Source: JAGWBF01 sp965116325
GTDB lineage: Bacteria > Chloroflexota > Dehalococcoidia > Lucifugimonadales > JAGWBF01
Assembly: GCA_965116325.1 (NCBI GenBank)
Contig: OZ220675.1
Coordinates: 1,240,001 to 1,304,000 of the forward strand
Direction of reading: 5' to 3'
Length of the DNA stretch: 64,000 nucleotides
Shown here: positions 14,070 to 22,549 of the stretch, in pieces
Layout: each line of letters starts with the position of its first letter
Numbering within the stretch: the first letter of the stretch is position 1
Notes under the pieces: generated by a model
Seen by the model: only the letters and a program-made list of their open reading frames with translations
The model's database searches: none
What the model was told of the DNA's origin: nothing
Made by a program: the position numbers and the translations under genes

Positions 14070-15914
14070 TTGAGCACCGTAACCAGGTCCGACGCCCGCC
14101 CTTCCCAGGCTGACATACATCAGAGCAGCCTAGCCCAAGTCCCGTCCGCCAAGGGAGTGATCCCTTACATGGAGGGCGAGATAGTCGCCCTGGAGGAGGA
14201 GATACGGGCCTTTCGTGCGGGCGAGCGCGAGGACTCCCAGTTCCTGCCCTTCCGCCTGCGCCAGGGTGTGTACGGGCAGAGGCAGGCCGACTCCCAGATG
14301 GTGCGGGTGAAAATACCCGGAGGCGTTGTCACCGAGGAGGCACTGAGAGCTTTGGGTATCATCGCCGACAGGTACGCTCCTCTGAGGAAGGGCCACGTTA
14401 CCACCAGAGAGAACGTCCAGTTCCACCACCTGAAGCTGGAGGATTGCCCGGAAGTGCTCCGTATCCTGGGAGAAGCAGGGCTGACCACCAGGGAAGCCTG
14501 CGGCAACACGGTGCGGAACGTGGTCGGCTCCCCTACGGCCGGCGTATCCCCCGATGAAGTGTTCGACATCACTCCCTACCTGGCCGCATATGTGCGATTC
14601 GCCGTGCGCCATCCCCTGACGCAGAACTTCCCTCGGAAGTTCAAGACATCTTTCTCCGGCTGCCCTGACCGCGATACGGTAGCATCGGCCATCCATGACC
14701 TGTCCTACATCGCCCAGGTGCGCCAGGTGGACGGAGCGGAGGTACGGGGGTTCAAAGTCATCGTGGGCGGAGCAACGTCTATCATGCCCCGTCTAGGAAA
14801 GCCCCTCTTTGACTTTGTAGGGGAGGAAGACTACCTGCGGGTGGCCCAAGCTATCTGGCAGGTCTTCGACAAGGCGGATGTCCTCCGTAAGAACCGGATG
14901 ATGGCCCGCATAAAGGTGCTGATAGACCGCATCGGCTTCGAGCCCTTCAAAGAGATGGTGGAGGAAGAGCTGGCAGGCATCGGACCCATCGATCCTGTGC
15001 CCTTGATGGATCTGGACGACGAGTTCATCGAGCATCCCCCCGCGCTGCCCGCCGTCAACTCCAACGGCCACCAACCGCCGGCAGAGTTCCTGGAGTGGAA
15101 GGACAGCAACACCTTTGCCCAGAAGCAGCCGGGCTATCACGTCGCCTATGTCACCATTCCTCAAGGCGACATCGATCCCGAGCAGTTCTCTGCGCTGGCG
15201 GACCTGGTAGCCAAGTACACCGGCGGGTCGGCCAGGGCAACCCAGAACCAGAATCTCGCTTTCCGCTGGGTGCCGGAAGCTCACCTTGTGGATGTTTGGA
15301 AGGGCCTAAAGGAGATCGGCCTGGCCGGGACGGGCGTGGATTCCATAGTCGATGTCACATCCTGCCCCGGGACCGATAGCTGCAAGCTGGGCATCACCTC
15401 TTCCATGGGCCTGGGAAGGGCCATCATGGATGAGCTGGGCTCCTGGAACGGGCTGCTCGAAGACCCTGAAATCAAGAAGCTGCACATCAAGATGAGCGGA
15501 TGCCCCAACGGCTGCGGCCTCCACCACATCGCCAACATCGGGTTCCATGGCGCAGCCATGAAAGGCCCCAACGGAGTGCAGGTGCCGGCCTACGAGGTCT
15601 TCCTGGGCGGCGCTTATGGCTTCGGACGCCCGGAAGATACCCGCATCGGGGAGCGTCTCCCACGGGTGAAGGTGCCCGCCAAGCGGGTGCCCCAGATGGT
15701 CCGCAGTTTGGCTGTGTACTACAAGGAGAACCGCCACGACGGGGAGGGTTTCAACGACTTCCTGCAACGGGTTGGCCTCGAACCTGTGTCCTCTATAGCC
15801 CAGGAGTTCTCAGAGGTCGCCCCCTTGGGCCCCGACTCCCTGGACCTGTACATGGACTGGAGCCACACCTCTATGTACAAGCTGGAACGGGGAGAAGGGG
15901 AATGCTCCGCCTAG
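14070..15914 (+). CDS. Ferredoxin-dependent sulfite/nitrite reductase (siroheme protein)
   Basis: 614 aa from the TTG at 14070, chosen because AGGAGG lies 6 nt upstream; an in-frame ATG at 14025 lies inside the leader terminator. The six-electron reductase uses siroheme and [4Fe-4S]. The cluster signature is CPGTDSC (about residue 430-436) and CPNGC (about 477-481). Two ferrite-like half domains are visible, each with a GxxxRxTxxQN-type substrate loop (TTRENVQFHHL and ATQNQNLAFRW). Family homology fits both NirA nitrite and SirA sulfite reductases. An ATP sulfurylase elsewhere in the window and the Cys-containing leader lean toward sulfite, but this is not proven. Confidence 0.88.
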   Translation: MSTVTRSDARPSQADIHQSSLAQVPSAKGVIPYMEGEIVALEEEIRAFRAGEREDSQFLPFRLRQGVYGQRQADSQMVRVKIPGGVVTEEALRALGIIADRYAPLRKGHVTTRENVQFHHLKLEDCPEVLRILGEAGLTTREACGNTVRNVVGSPTAGVSPDEVFDITPYLAAYVRFAVRHPLTQNFPRKFKTSFSGCPDRDTVASAIHDLSYIAQVRQVDGAEVRGFKVIVGGATSIMPRLGKPLFDFVGEEDYLRVAQAIWQVFDKADVLRKNRMMARIKVLIDRIGFEPFKEMVEEELAGIGPIDPVPLMDLDDEFIEHPPALPAVNSNGHQPPAEFLEWKDSNTFAQKQPGYHVAYVTIPQGDIDPEQFSALADLVAKYTGGSARATQNQNLAFRWVPEAHLVDVWKGLKEIGLAGTGVDSIVDVTSCPGTDSCKLGITSSMGLGRAIMDELGSWNGLLEDPEIKKLHIKMSGCPNGCGLHHIANIGFHGAAMKGPNGVQVPAYEVFLGGAYGFGRPEDTRIGERLPRVKVPAKRVPQMVRSLAVYYKENRHDGEGFNDFLQRVGLEPVSSIAQEFSEVAPLGPDSLDLYMDWSHTSMYKLERGEGECSA

Positions 15915-15965
15915 GAGTTCGTCGTAGCTGTTAGCCGAAGACGGGCCCTGGAGCATGCCGATAGC

Positions 15966-16289
15966 GTGCTGGCCTCGCCCAAGGCCCACGTGCCCGTAGT
16001 CTTGCGCCACACCAAAGGCGGTGTCACCCTGCTCCACCAAGGCAGGGCTTTGACCCGGTGCTACATTACGAGGACCGGGATGCGCGCCGCCCGCTTCACC
16101 GCCCACGCCCTGGGGGTCGAGGTTCCGGCCCTGGGAGAGCAGGTACAGGCCCGGGTATCCACCGGCGTGCTCTGGCGGGCCATATCCATATCGTGCCTGG
16201 ACATGCGGAAGCCCGAAGTCATGCCCTTGTTGGAGCGCCTGCTGGCCGAAGCTGAGATGCAACGGACAGCATCATCTACGGAGCTGTAG
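15966..16289 (+). CDS. Hypothetical 107-aa protein downstream of the siroheme reductase
   Basis: Not recognised. The predicted protein is soluble and basic, and contains CYITRTGMRAARF and a C-terminal helix (EVMPLLERLLAEAEMQ). The frame is the same as the reductase and is open from the base after its TAG, so 17 sense codons precede the GTG at 15966. The GTG has only a distant GGAG, and no other good start exists. It could be a real small gene co-transcribed with the reductase, or a decayed extension. An antisense ORF of similar length crosses it and shows no better features. Confidence 0.4.
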   Translation: MLASPKAHVPVVLRHTKGGVTLLHQGRALTRCYITRTGMRAARFTAHALGVEVPALGEQVQARVSTGVLWRAISISCLDMRKPEVMPLLERLLAEAEMQRTASSTEL

Positions 16290-16327
16290 GGGCAGGACCG
16301 GCAGATGGAGGGGCTGTGCGGGAAGAG

Positions 16328-16726
16328 CTAGCCCCGGAGCCACCTCTTGAAGCGCTCCCATGCAGACGGGTTCTCTTCGATCAGGCGTCCTCGCCACCGC
16401 TTCTCGTAGCCCGACGATATACCGGAGGAGCCCACGAAGAGCAGGAAGTATGCGACGACGAACAGCACCAGCCCTGCTATCAGAAAAATGGTGAGGTTGC
16501 CGACACCCAGGGTCCCCACCGTCAACACGATGAGCAGCAGGGCAAAGCTGGCCAGCATGAGCTTTCCCAGGTTGAGCTTGAATCCTCTGACAGAGCGGCC
16601 CATGGAGCCTAGTGGCCCGCCGCCGGAGCCGCTCGAGGAGGAATTCGACCTGCGTGAGTCCTTGGGCAGAACCTCTTCCACCTGCTTGAGGATCTCCTCT
16701 ATCTCCTGCTTGTACTTGTCAGACAT
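16328..16726 (-). CDS. Hypothetical small membrane protein with two transmembrane helices
   Basis: 132 aa, not recognised. The N-terminus is a charged amphipathic helix (EIEEILKQVEEVLPKD), followed by a Ser/Gly linker (about residues 26-45). Two adjacent transmembrane helices lie at about 57-73 and 78-97. A basic, Trp-rich tail (KRWRGRL, ERFKRWLRG) follows. Both ends would face the cytoplasm. The strong helix-linker-membrane design and clean codon use support a real gene. It is convergent with the reductase-downstream ORF and may be transcribed alone. Confidence 0.65.
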   Translation of the reverse strand: MSDKYKQEIEEILKQVEEVLPKDSRRSNSSSSGSGGGPLGSMGRSVRGFKLNLGKLMLASFALLLIVLTVGTLGVGNLTIFLIAGLVLFVVAYFLLFVGSSGISSGYEKRWRGRLIEENPSAWERFKRWLRG

Positions 16727-16950
16727 TTCCAGCCCCCAGGAGCGATTCTATCCTGTTCAGCTAAAGGGGTCCCTCCGTCCCCGGACTCAGCCAAGTCAAT
16801 GCGACGCATGTGGGTGATTCGGGCACCGACCGCCTATCACCCTATTCACTAATACAATATATCAGGCGGCTGATGAATGCGTCCAGCTTCCAGTCCCCTG
16901 GTACGTAAGGCGCCGGACCTCCCTCAAAACCTTGGCTCGCTGCCGTCTCT

Positions 16951-17496
16951 CTAGCTTCGCGTGCCGGCGTACTGCCAGCTTGGGTTGGCGTGCTCCGCCT
17001 CCACCCAGCCCGGCTTCTGGCGCCAGCGCAGGCCCTCGGGATCATGGGGCACTTCTATACTCTCTCCCTCCGAGGTCTCCAGGCCGTTGGGATGGTACAC
17101 CAGCTCGATCATGTTGCCGTCGGGGTCGTGGATGTAGGTGTAGTGTTCGCCGTTGTCCTCCCGGCGCCCTTGATAGGGGTCGTCGCCGCCGATGTTCCTG
17201 CCAAGGCTGCTGTTGGTGGTACGGCTGTAGGGTATCTTCTCCTCGTCCAGGTGGGCCAGCACAGCATCCCAGTCATCCACCTCCAGGGCAAAGTGGACCG
17301 CCGGGACGAAAATCGGCTTGTCCACCTCGCTGAAGTGCATCTCTGCGGTGCCGATCCGGAGCTGGAGCTGGCGTTTATTCAAGGCCGGGCCACGGTCAAG
17401 AAACCTGGCGCCCAGCACCCTCTCGTACCACTCCCGGGTGCGGTCCCGGTCGGTGATCTGGATGTTGACGTGATGTACCAGCTTGACTCTGGGCAT
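16951..17496 (-). CDS. VOC-superfamily (glyoxalase/dioxygenase-like) protein
   Basis: 181 aa. The first 130 residues show one vicinal-oxygen-chelate module: KLVHHVNIQITDRDRTREWYERVLGA at the start, AEMHFSEV near 51, HFALEVDDWDAVLAHL near 70, and IHDPDGNMIELVYH near 125. His in HHVNI, His in VHFALEV and Glu in MIELV are the expected metal ligands. The last 45 residues are a nonconserved Trp/Pro-rich tail. Members include glyoxalase I, dioxygenases and resistance proteins; the substrate is unknown. The ATG follows AGGAGGTAGAG. A 224-bp gap to the next gene (16727-16950) contains nothing I can name. Confidence 0.85.
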   Translation of the reverse strand: MPRVKLVHHVNIQITDRDRTREWYERVLGARFLDRGPALNKRQLQLRIGTAEMHFSEVDKPIFVPAVHFALEVDDWDAVLAHLDEEKIPYSRTTNSSLGRNIGGDDPYQGRREDNGEHYTYIHDPDGNMIELVYHPNGLETSEGESIEVPHDPEGLRWRQKPGWVEAEHANPSWQYAGTRS

Positions 17497-17604
17497 CTCT
17501 ACCTCCTCACAAGGAGTCTTGCCTGTCTTGGCACCATTATGTTTCAGTTACGGCGGCTAGGGCAACCCCTGCCCTACGTTGGCCTCCGGCTTCCCGGTGG
17601 GCCA

Positions 17605-19209
17605 TTAGTTAATCGACTTTTCGTAGCCCTTCCACTCCGCTTCTCGGAGGACGTACTTCTGCACCTTCCCGGTAGCTGTCTTGGGCAGGTCGCCGAACTC
17701 CACGTACTTCGGGGCCTTGAACCGGGCGATGCGCTCCTTGCAGAACTCGATTATCTCGTCCTCGGACACCTCTTCCGCGGGCTTCCTGGTTACGAAGGCC
17801 TTGGGCACCTCTCCCCAGCGCTCGTCGGGCACCGCTACCACGGACACCTCGAGGACGCCTGGGTGCTCCATGATGGCCTTTTCCACTTCCTGGCTGGAGA
17901 TGTTCTCGCCCCCGGATATGATGATGTCCTTGGCCCGGTCCTGCAGCTCGATGTAGCCATCGGGATGGCGGACCGCCAGATCGCCTGAGTGGAACCATCC
18001 TCCCCTAAAGGCTTCCTGGGTGGATTCAGCGTCGTCCAGGTAGCCCGACATCACGTTGTTGCCCCTCATCACTACCTCGCCGATGGTCACCCCGTCGTCG
18101 GGAATATCCTGCATGTTCCCATCCACCACCCTTAGGTAATCACCGACGGCCACATAGGGCACACCTTGCCTGGCCTTCAGGCGCGCCCGCTCTTCGGTGG
18201 CCAGGCCCTGCCAGCCGGGCTGGACGGCGCAGATGGTGTGGGGGCCGTAGGTCTCCGTCAGGCCGTAGAGGTGGTGGATCGATGCTCCCATGCCCTCCAT
18301 GGTGCGAATGACCTGCGGGGAAGGGGGAGCGCCGGCTGTGGCGATGGTAAGGCCCGACAGGTCCTGGCCCTCGGCGGCCGGCGACGAGTACATAGATATC
18401 AGCACGGTGGGCGCCCCGCACATATGCGTGACCTTCTCCTCCCGGATCAGCCTGTAGATGTCCACGGGGTCCGGCCTGCGAAGACAGACGTGGGTGCCCC
18501 CGGCGGCCGTGACCGCCCATGTGTAGCACCAGCCGTTGCAGTGGAACATGGGCAGGGTCCAGAGGTAACTGCTCCGCGAAGACAGTCCCATCTCGATTAT
18601 CTCGCCCAGGGCGTTGATGTACGCGCCCCTGGCGTTGTACTGGACCCCCTTGGGCATGCCGGTGGTGCCCGATGTGTAGTTGATGGCGATGGTGTCCAGC
18701 TCAGAGGTCAGGCCGGCATGGTGGCCACCCGGTGGCGCGGAAGCAAGGAAGGCCTCGTAGTCGGGGCCTGGAATATCTTCAGCCATGGGCACGGTGTCCA
18801 CCACCTGCACATAGGCCAAATCCCTGTCCGTCCCGGCCCTCACCTCCCTGACGACAGGGGAGAACTCCGAATCGAAGACCAGCGCCTTGGCGCCCGAGTG
18901 GTTAATGATGTGGGTAATCTCCCGGGCCGAGAGCCTGTAGTTGATAGCCACCAGCACCGCCCCGATGTTCATCGGGCCATAGTGGGCTTCCAGCATGACG
19001 GGAATGTTGGGCAGGAGGAAGGCGACCCGGTCACCGCGACCCACGCCCAAGCCCTTCAGTGCGCCAGCGAGGCGGTTCACCCGCTCACTGAGCTGGCGGT
19101 AGGAGTAGCGCAGGCCGTTGTAGATGACCGCAGTCTTGTCCGGGTACACCCGGAGGCTGCGGGCCAGGAAGCCGGTGGGGTCCAAATCTTGATACCAGGC
19201 AGCATCCAT
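17605..19209 (-). CDS. Fatty-acid/acyl-CoA synthetase (AMP-binding)
   Basis: 534 aa, an ANL-superfamily adenylate-forming ligase that activates a carboxylic acid with ATP and CoA. The P-loop-like motif is NYTSGTTGMPKGV (about residues 166-178). HLYGLTETYGP is near 290, GWFHSGDLAV near 400, and the hinge and C-terminal Lys (KTATGKVQK) near 515. The start is the ATG at 19209 because AGGAG lies 7 nt upstream; an upstream in-frame start is not supported. It resembles medium/long-chain acyl-CoA or acyl-acid ligases. It is isolated, with no beta-oxidation genes alongside, and the repeat array lies upstream. Confidence 0.9.
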   Translation of the reverse strand: MDAAWYQDLDPTGFLARSLRVYPDKTAVIYNGLRYSYRQLSERVNRLAGALKGLGVGRGDRVAFLLPNIPVMLEAHYGPMNIGAVLVAINYRLSAREITHIINHSGAKALVFDSEFSPVVREVRAGTDRDLAYVQVVDTVPMAEDIPGPDYEAFLASAPPGGHHAGLTSELDTIAINYTSGTTGMPKGVQYNARGAYINALGEIIEMGLSSRSSYLWTLPMFHCNGWCYTWAVTAAGGTHVCLRRPDPVDIYRLIREEKVTHMCGAPTVLISMYSSPAAEGQDLSGLTIATAGAPPSPQVIRTMEGMGASIHHLYGLTETYGPHTICAVQPGWQGLATEERARLKARQGVPYVAVGDYLRVVDGNMQDIPDDGVTIGEVVMRGNNVMSGYLDDAESTQEAFRGGWFHSGDLAVRHPDGYIELQDRAKDIIISGGENISSQEVEKAIMEHPGVLEVSVVAVPDERWGEVPKAFVTRKPAEEVSEDEIIEFCKERIARFKAPKYVEFGDLPKTATGKVQKYVLREAEWKGYEKSIN

Positions 19210-19324
19210 AATCTTCTCCTGGCCATCGAAGATTCCAAGGGGCGGTCGCCTGTGCGGCTCGCCCACGGGACAACCCAAATGATATTAGCCGGCCTCCCGT
19301 GGGTCAACGATAAGAAAATCGCCC

Positions 19325-19451
19325 GTCAAACAACGTGTCAAATAGTGCGCCAAACAATGGGCAAGAATGCGACATGGAATAGCGATTTCAAATACGAAAA
19401 CAAGCTGATATAGGTGCCAAATAAGCTGTCAAATAGCGTGTCAAGTTCCGG
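19325..19451. repeat. Degenerate 12-bp periodic repeat array
   Basis: Units near GTCAAATAGCGT recur at 12-bp steps. Clear copies start at 19325, 19337 and 19349, and again at 19416, 19428 and 19440. Weaker copies lie between (near 19360, 19386 and 19399). The array lies between the rarA stop and the acyl-CoA ligase start, in a locally AT-richer stretch. Short iterons of this kind are seen at replication or regulator-binding sites, but no initiator gene is adjacent. Confidence 0.6.
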
Positions 19452-19476
19452 CGGGGCTGGCCGTCCTTCAAGCGGC

Positions 19477-20805
19477 TCAGGTTCCCTCACTGCGTTGGTT
19501 CCACCAAGCGCGAAGGCGGGCGGCCGCTTCCTTCTCCTGCCCTTCTTCGGACGGCTCGTAGTACCTCTTGTCCTTCAGCGACGGGGGCAGATAGTCCTGG
19601 GTAACGAAGTGGTCATCATAGTCGTGCCCGTACTTATAGCCCTTGCCGTAGCCCATGCTCTTCATCATGCCCGTCACCGCGTTGCGCAGATGCATGGGCA
19701 CGGGCTCGCTGGTCGACCTCCTCACATCATCCCTCGCCCTGTTCAGGGCCGCGTAGGCGGAGTTGCTCTTGGGTGCGCTGGCCAGGTAAATGGTGGCCTC
19801 AGCCAAGGGGATGGCCCCCTCGGGCATGCCTATGAAGTGAACGGCCTGCTGGGCGGACACAGCAAGGGTCAAGGCAGCTGGGTCGGCCAAGCCGATGTCC
19901 TCGGCCGCCAGGATGACCAGCCGGCGGGCTATGAACATCGGGTCCTCTCCCGACTCGATCATGCGCACCAGCCAGTACATGGCCCCGTCGGGGGATGAAC
20001 CCCTGACGGACTTGATGAACGCTGAGATGGTGTCGTAGTGCAGGTCCCCGGCCTTGTCGTACTGGAGGGAGCGGCGCTGGAGGGCATCCTCCATCAGGGC
20101 AAGGTCGACCATCGACTCTCCATCGGCGCTGCATGCCCTCACAGAGGCTTCCAGGCCGTTCAGGGCGGTCCTGGCATCGCCATTGGAGATGCTCACGAGG
20201 TGCTGCAGGGCCTCATCATCCAGGCTGATCCCCAGGTTGCCCAGACCGTTCTCCTCGTCGGCCAGGGCCCGTCTCACGATTGCCGCGATATCCCCTTCGC
20301 CGAGGGGCTGCAAGGTGAACACGCGGCACCGGGAAAGAAGGGGCGGGATTACCTCGAAGGACGGGTTCTCGGTGGTCGCTCCGATCAGGGTGAAGGTGCC
20401 GTCCTCCACGTGGGGCAGCACCACATCCTGCTGGGCTTTGTTGAAACGATGGATCTCGTCTATGAACAGGATGGTCTTCTTTCCATACATGCCCAGCCTC
20501 TCGTGGGCCTTGTCCACGATGCGCCGCAGATCAGCCACGCCCGAAGTTACGGCGCTGATGGGCTCGAAGTGGGCGCTGGTGGATCCGGCGATTATGTGGG
20601 CCAGGGTGGTCTTGCCGCTGCCGGGAGGGCCCCACAGGACCAGGGAGGGCACCTGGTCGGACTCGATTGCCCTGCGAAGCACCTTGCCCTCTCCGACGAT
20701 CAGGTCCTGGCCGACCAGGTCCGAAAGGGCCTTGGGCCTCATCCGACCGGCCAGTGGCGCCCCTCTCCGCTGCCTGTCTATGCGGTCATGCTCGAAAAGC
20801 TCCAT
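19477..20805 (-). CDS. rarA: Replication-associated recombination ATPase (RarA/MgsA)
   Basis: 442 aa. RarA is an AAA+ clamp-loader-like ATPase acting at stalled replication forks. Walker A is GPPGSGKTT (about 59-67), the Walker B region FIDEIHRFNKAQQD is near 114, sensor 1 is GATTENPSFEV near 141, and LLSRCRVF follows. The C-terminal MgsA domain carries LVRMIESGEDPMFIARRL, MPEGAIPLAEA and MKSMGYGKGYKYGHDY. The last residues form the family's conserved end. The ATG lies after GGGGGGCATGCC. It is divergent from the CPBP gene. Confidence 0.94.
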   Translation of the reverse strand: MELFEHDRIDRQRRGAPLAGRMRPKALSDLVGQDLIVGEGKVLRRAIESDQVPSLVLWGPPGSGKTTLAHIIAGSTSAHFEPISAVTSGVADLRRIVDKAHERLGMYGKKTILFIDEIHRFNKAQQDVVLPHVEDGTFTLIGATTENPSFEVIPPLLSRCRVFTLQPLGEGDIAAIVRRALADEENGLGNLGISLDDEALQHLVSISNGDARTALNGLEASVRACSADGESMVDLALMEDALQRRSLQYDKAGDLHYDTISAFIKSVRGSSPDGAMYWLVRMIESGEDPMFIARRLVILAAEDIGLADPAALTLAVSAQQAVHFIGMPEGAIPLAEATIYLASAPKSNSAYAALNRARDDVRRSTSEPVPMHLRNAVTGMMKSMGYGKGYKYGHDYDDHFVTQDYLPPSLKDKRYYEPSEEGQEKEAAARLRAWWNQRSEGT

Positions 20806-20935
20806 GGCATGCCCCCCAAGTAGGCCCAGTCTATTACACCCCCGTTTTGTTTACCAGCCAGCCGCAGGGGTAGTAAGATTCCGGCGTGCCAATGCCCCTG
20901 CGAACCTGCGATATAGCCCGAAGAGTGCGACCGGC

Positions 20936-21667
20936 GTGATTGAAGACGATTTGACACTGGACACCGGCTCCGCCGGAGTGCCCTGGGGGGCGAGGCACGT
21001 TGTCTTGGGCGTGCTGCTCTTTATCGCCTGCCTCCTTGTCGCTATCTCCCTGTACGAGGCGGCCAAGTGGGGTCTGGGCATCGACCCCGGCCTGGAACAT
21101 GACCTGGTCATTCTTGGGATGATCATCTCAGCCCTCATGCTTGTGGCCGCGTGGGCCATGGGCCCAGGCGCCCACAAGGCTCCCATCGCCTCTTTGGGCC
21201 TGGGGCTGCCCAGGAGGCGAGCGCTTTTTTATATGGCCCTGCCCATCCCGGTTTTCCTGGCGAGCCTAGCTTTCACCATTGCATATACCCTCATCGTATC
21301 GGCCCTGGGGTGGCATGCGCTGGAACCTCCCGACACTCCCCTGGGCGACATCGAGATCGCCGGCGCCCTCATCATCCCTATATTTCTACTCGTGGTGCTC
21401 GTCGGCCCCTTTTCCGAGGAGGTGCTCTTTCGGGGGTTCATCTACCCTGGCGTCTCCAACAGCTTTGGCCCGCTCAGAGCCGCCCTTGTAACCTCCGCCC
21501 TGTTTGCCCTTGCCCACCAACAGCTCGGGGTCATCATCCCCATATTCGTAACGGGGCTCATGCTGGCGTGGTTGTACCACCGTAGCGGCTCCATCTGGCC
21601 TTCTTTCGTTGCCCATGGAGCGCAGAATGCCCTGGCTTTAGCTGTGTTCGCTTGGGGGTTGGACTAG
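20936..21667 (+). CDS. CPBP-family intramembrane metalloprotease
   Basis: 243 aa from the GTG at 20936. The frame extends far upstream, but that part is antisense to rarA. About eight hydrophobic helices are seen. The CPBP (Abi) motifs are SEEVLFRGF (EExxxR, about residue 161), FALAHQ (about 194) and the late FVAHGAQN (HxxxN, about 226). These Rce1-like proteases cleave membrane substrates, sometimes prenylated or bacteriocin-related; the substrate is unknown. The start is uncertain: a TTG at 20951 is an alternative and neither has a good ribosome site. Confidence 0.82.
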   Translation: MIEDDLTLDTGSAGVPWGARHVVLGVLLFIACLLVAISLYEAAKWGLGIDPGLEHDLVILGMIISALMLVAAWAMGPGAHKAPIASLGLGLPRRRALFYMALPIPVFLASLAFTIAYTLIVSALGWHALEPPDTPLGDIEIAGALIIPIFLLVVLVGPFSEEVLFRGFIYPGVSNSFGPLRAALVTSALFALAHQQLGVIIPIFVTGLMLAWLYHRSGSIWPSFVAHGAQNALALAVFAWGLD

Positions 21668-21692
21668 AAGGGCGTATAATATACGTTAACGT
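21652..21692 (+). promoter_or_regulatory. trpA promoter with palindrome at the start site
   Basis: TTGGGG (21652-21657), a 17-bp spacer, and a perfect TATAAT (21675-21680), overlapping the 3' end of the CPBP gene. Predicted initiation near 21687 lies within a perfect 10-bp palindrome, ACGTTAACGT (21683-21692), a plausible operator. The -35 box is weak, so control by an activator or repressor is possible. Confidence 0.55.
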
Positions 21693-21727
21693 TGGGAAGA
21701 GGGGACCTTAGCGGAAGATGGAAACGA

Positions 21728-22549
21728 ATGATCCAGGACCGTATAGCTGCCAGGTTCCGGCATATCCGGGAGGAGGACCGCACCGGCCTAATCGTCTTTT
21801 TGACGGTGGGCTGCCCCGACCTGGAATCGACCAGGCAGCTGGTCCCCGCCCTTGCCCAGTCGGGGGCTGACTGCATCGAGCTGGGGGTACCTTTCAGTGA
21901 CCCCCTGGCGGAAGGCCCGACCATCCAGGCATCCAGCTTCACTGCCCTTCAGAACGGCGTCACCCTCGGCGACTGTGTGGAGCTGGTGGCGGACCTGCGT
22001 CCTAAGGTACCCGAAACGCCCCTGGTCCTGATGGGCTACTACAACCCGATTCTGCGTTATGGCCTGTCCGCCTTTGCCAGGGATGCATCCAGAGCGGGAG
22101 TGGATGGCCTCATCGTGGTGGACCTTCCCCCCGACGAAGCGCAGCCCCTGATGGAGCAGTGCCAGCCTGCAGGCATCCACGTTATCTCCCTCCTGGCACC
22201 CACCAGCACCGACGAGCGGATCGCTTCAGCCTGCAGCGTCAGCTCAGGGTTCATCTACTGCGTCAGCTTGACGGGAGTGACAGGCGCGCGGGACTCCCTA
22301 TCTACGAGGGTGTTCCCCCTGCTGGAACGGGTGCGCGAACACACATCTCTTCCCCTGACCGCCGGATTTGGCATATCCACACGGGAGCACATAGATTCCC
22401 TGGGCAGGAAGGTCCAGGCCGCTGTGGTGGGTAGCGCTCTGGTGGAGGTCATAGCCCAATCTCCCCGGGAAAAGATGGTCGAAAACGCCAGCCGGTTCGT
22501 CGAGGCCCTGTCGGGTAAGGCCATGATCGACGGAAAGACCGGACCCTGA
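21728..22549 (+). CDS. trpA: Tryptophan synthase alpha chain
   Basis: 273 aa from the ATG at 21728 (an upstream in-frame TTG at 21692 is not supported). TrpA cleaves indole-3-glycerol phosphate to indole and glyceraldehyde-3-phosphate. The catalytic Glu is in CIELGVPFSDPLAEGP (about residue 47) and the Asp in GLIVVDLPPDEA near 125. Phosphate-binding GFGIS is near 205 and VVGSALV near 225. TrpB and the rest of the pathway are not nearby; the gene is instead followed, overlapping by one base, by chorismate mutase and then DAHP synthase. Confidence 0.95.
   Translation: MIQDRIAARFRHIREEDRTGLIVFLTVGCPDLESTRQLVPALAQSGADCIELGVPFSDPLAEGPTIQASSFTALQNGVTLGDCVELVADLRPKVPETPLVLMGYYNPILRYGLSAFARDASRAGVDGLIVVDLPPDEAQPLMEQCQPAGIHVISLLAPTSTDERIASACSVSSGFIYCVSLTGVTGARDSLSTRVFPLLERVREHTSLPLTAGFGISTREHIDSLGRKVQAAVVGSALVEVIAQSPREKMVENASRFVEALSGKAMIDGKTGP

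Noticed and set aside
15912..15914. Pyrrolysine or programmed read-through at the reductase TAG
   Set aside because: There is no pyl gene in the window and no downstream signal; an ordinary stop is simpler.
19325..19451. CRISPR array
   Set aside because: The repeats are only about 12 bp with no constant spacers and no cas genes.
20054..20935. Long N-terminal extension of the CPBP protease frame
   Set aside because: The region is antisense to rarA and gives a Ser/Arg-rich, nonconserved sequence; the CPBP core starts after 20936.
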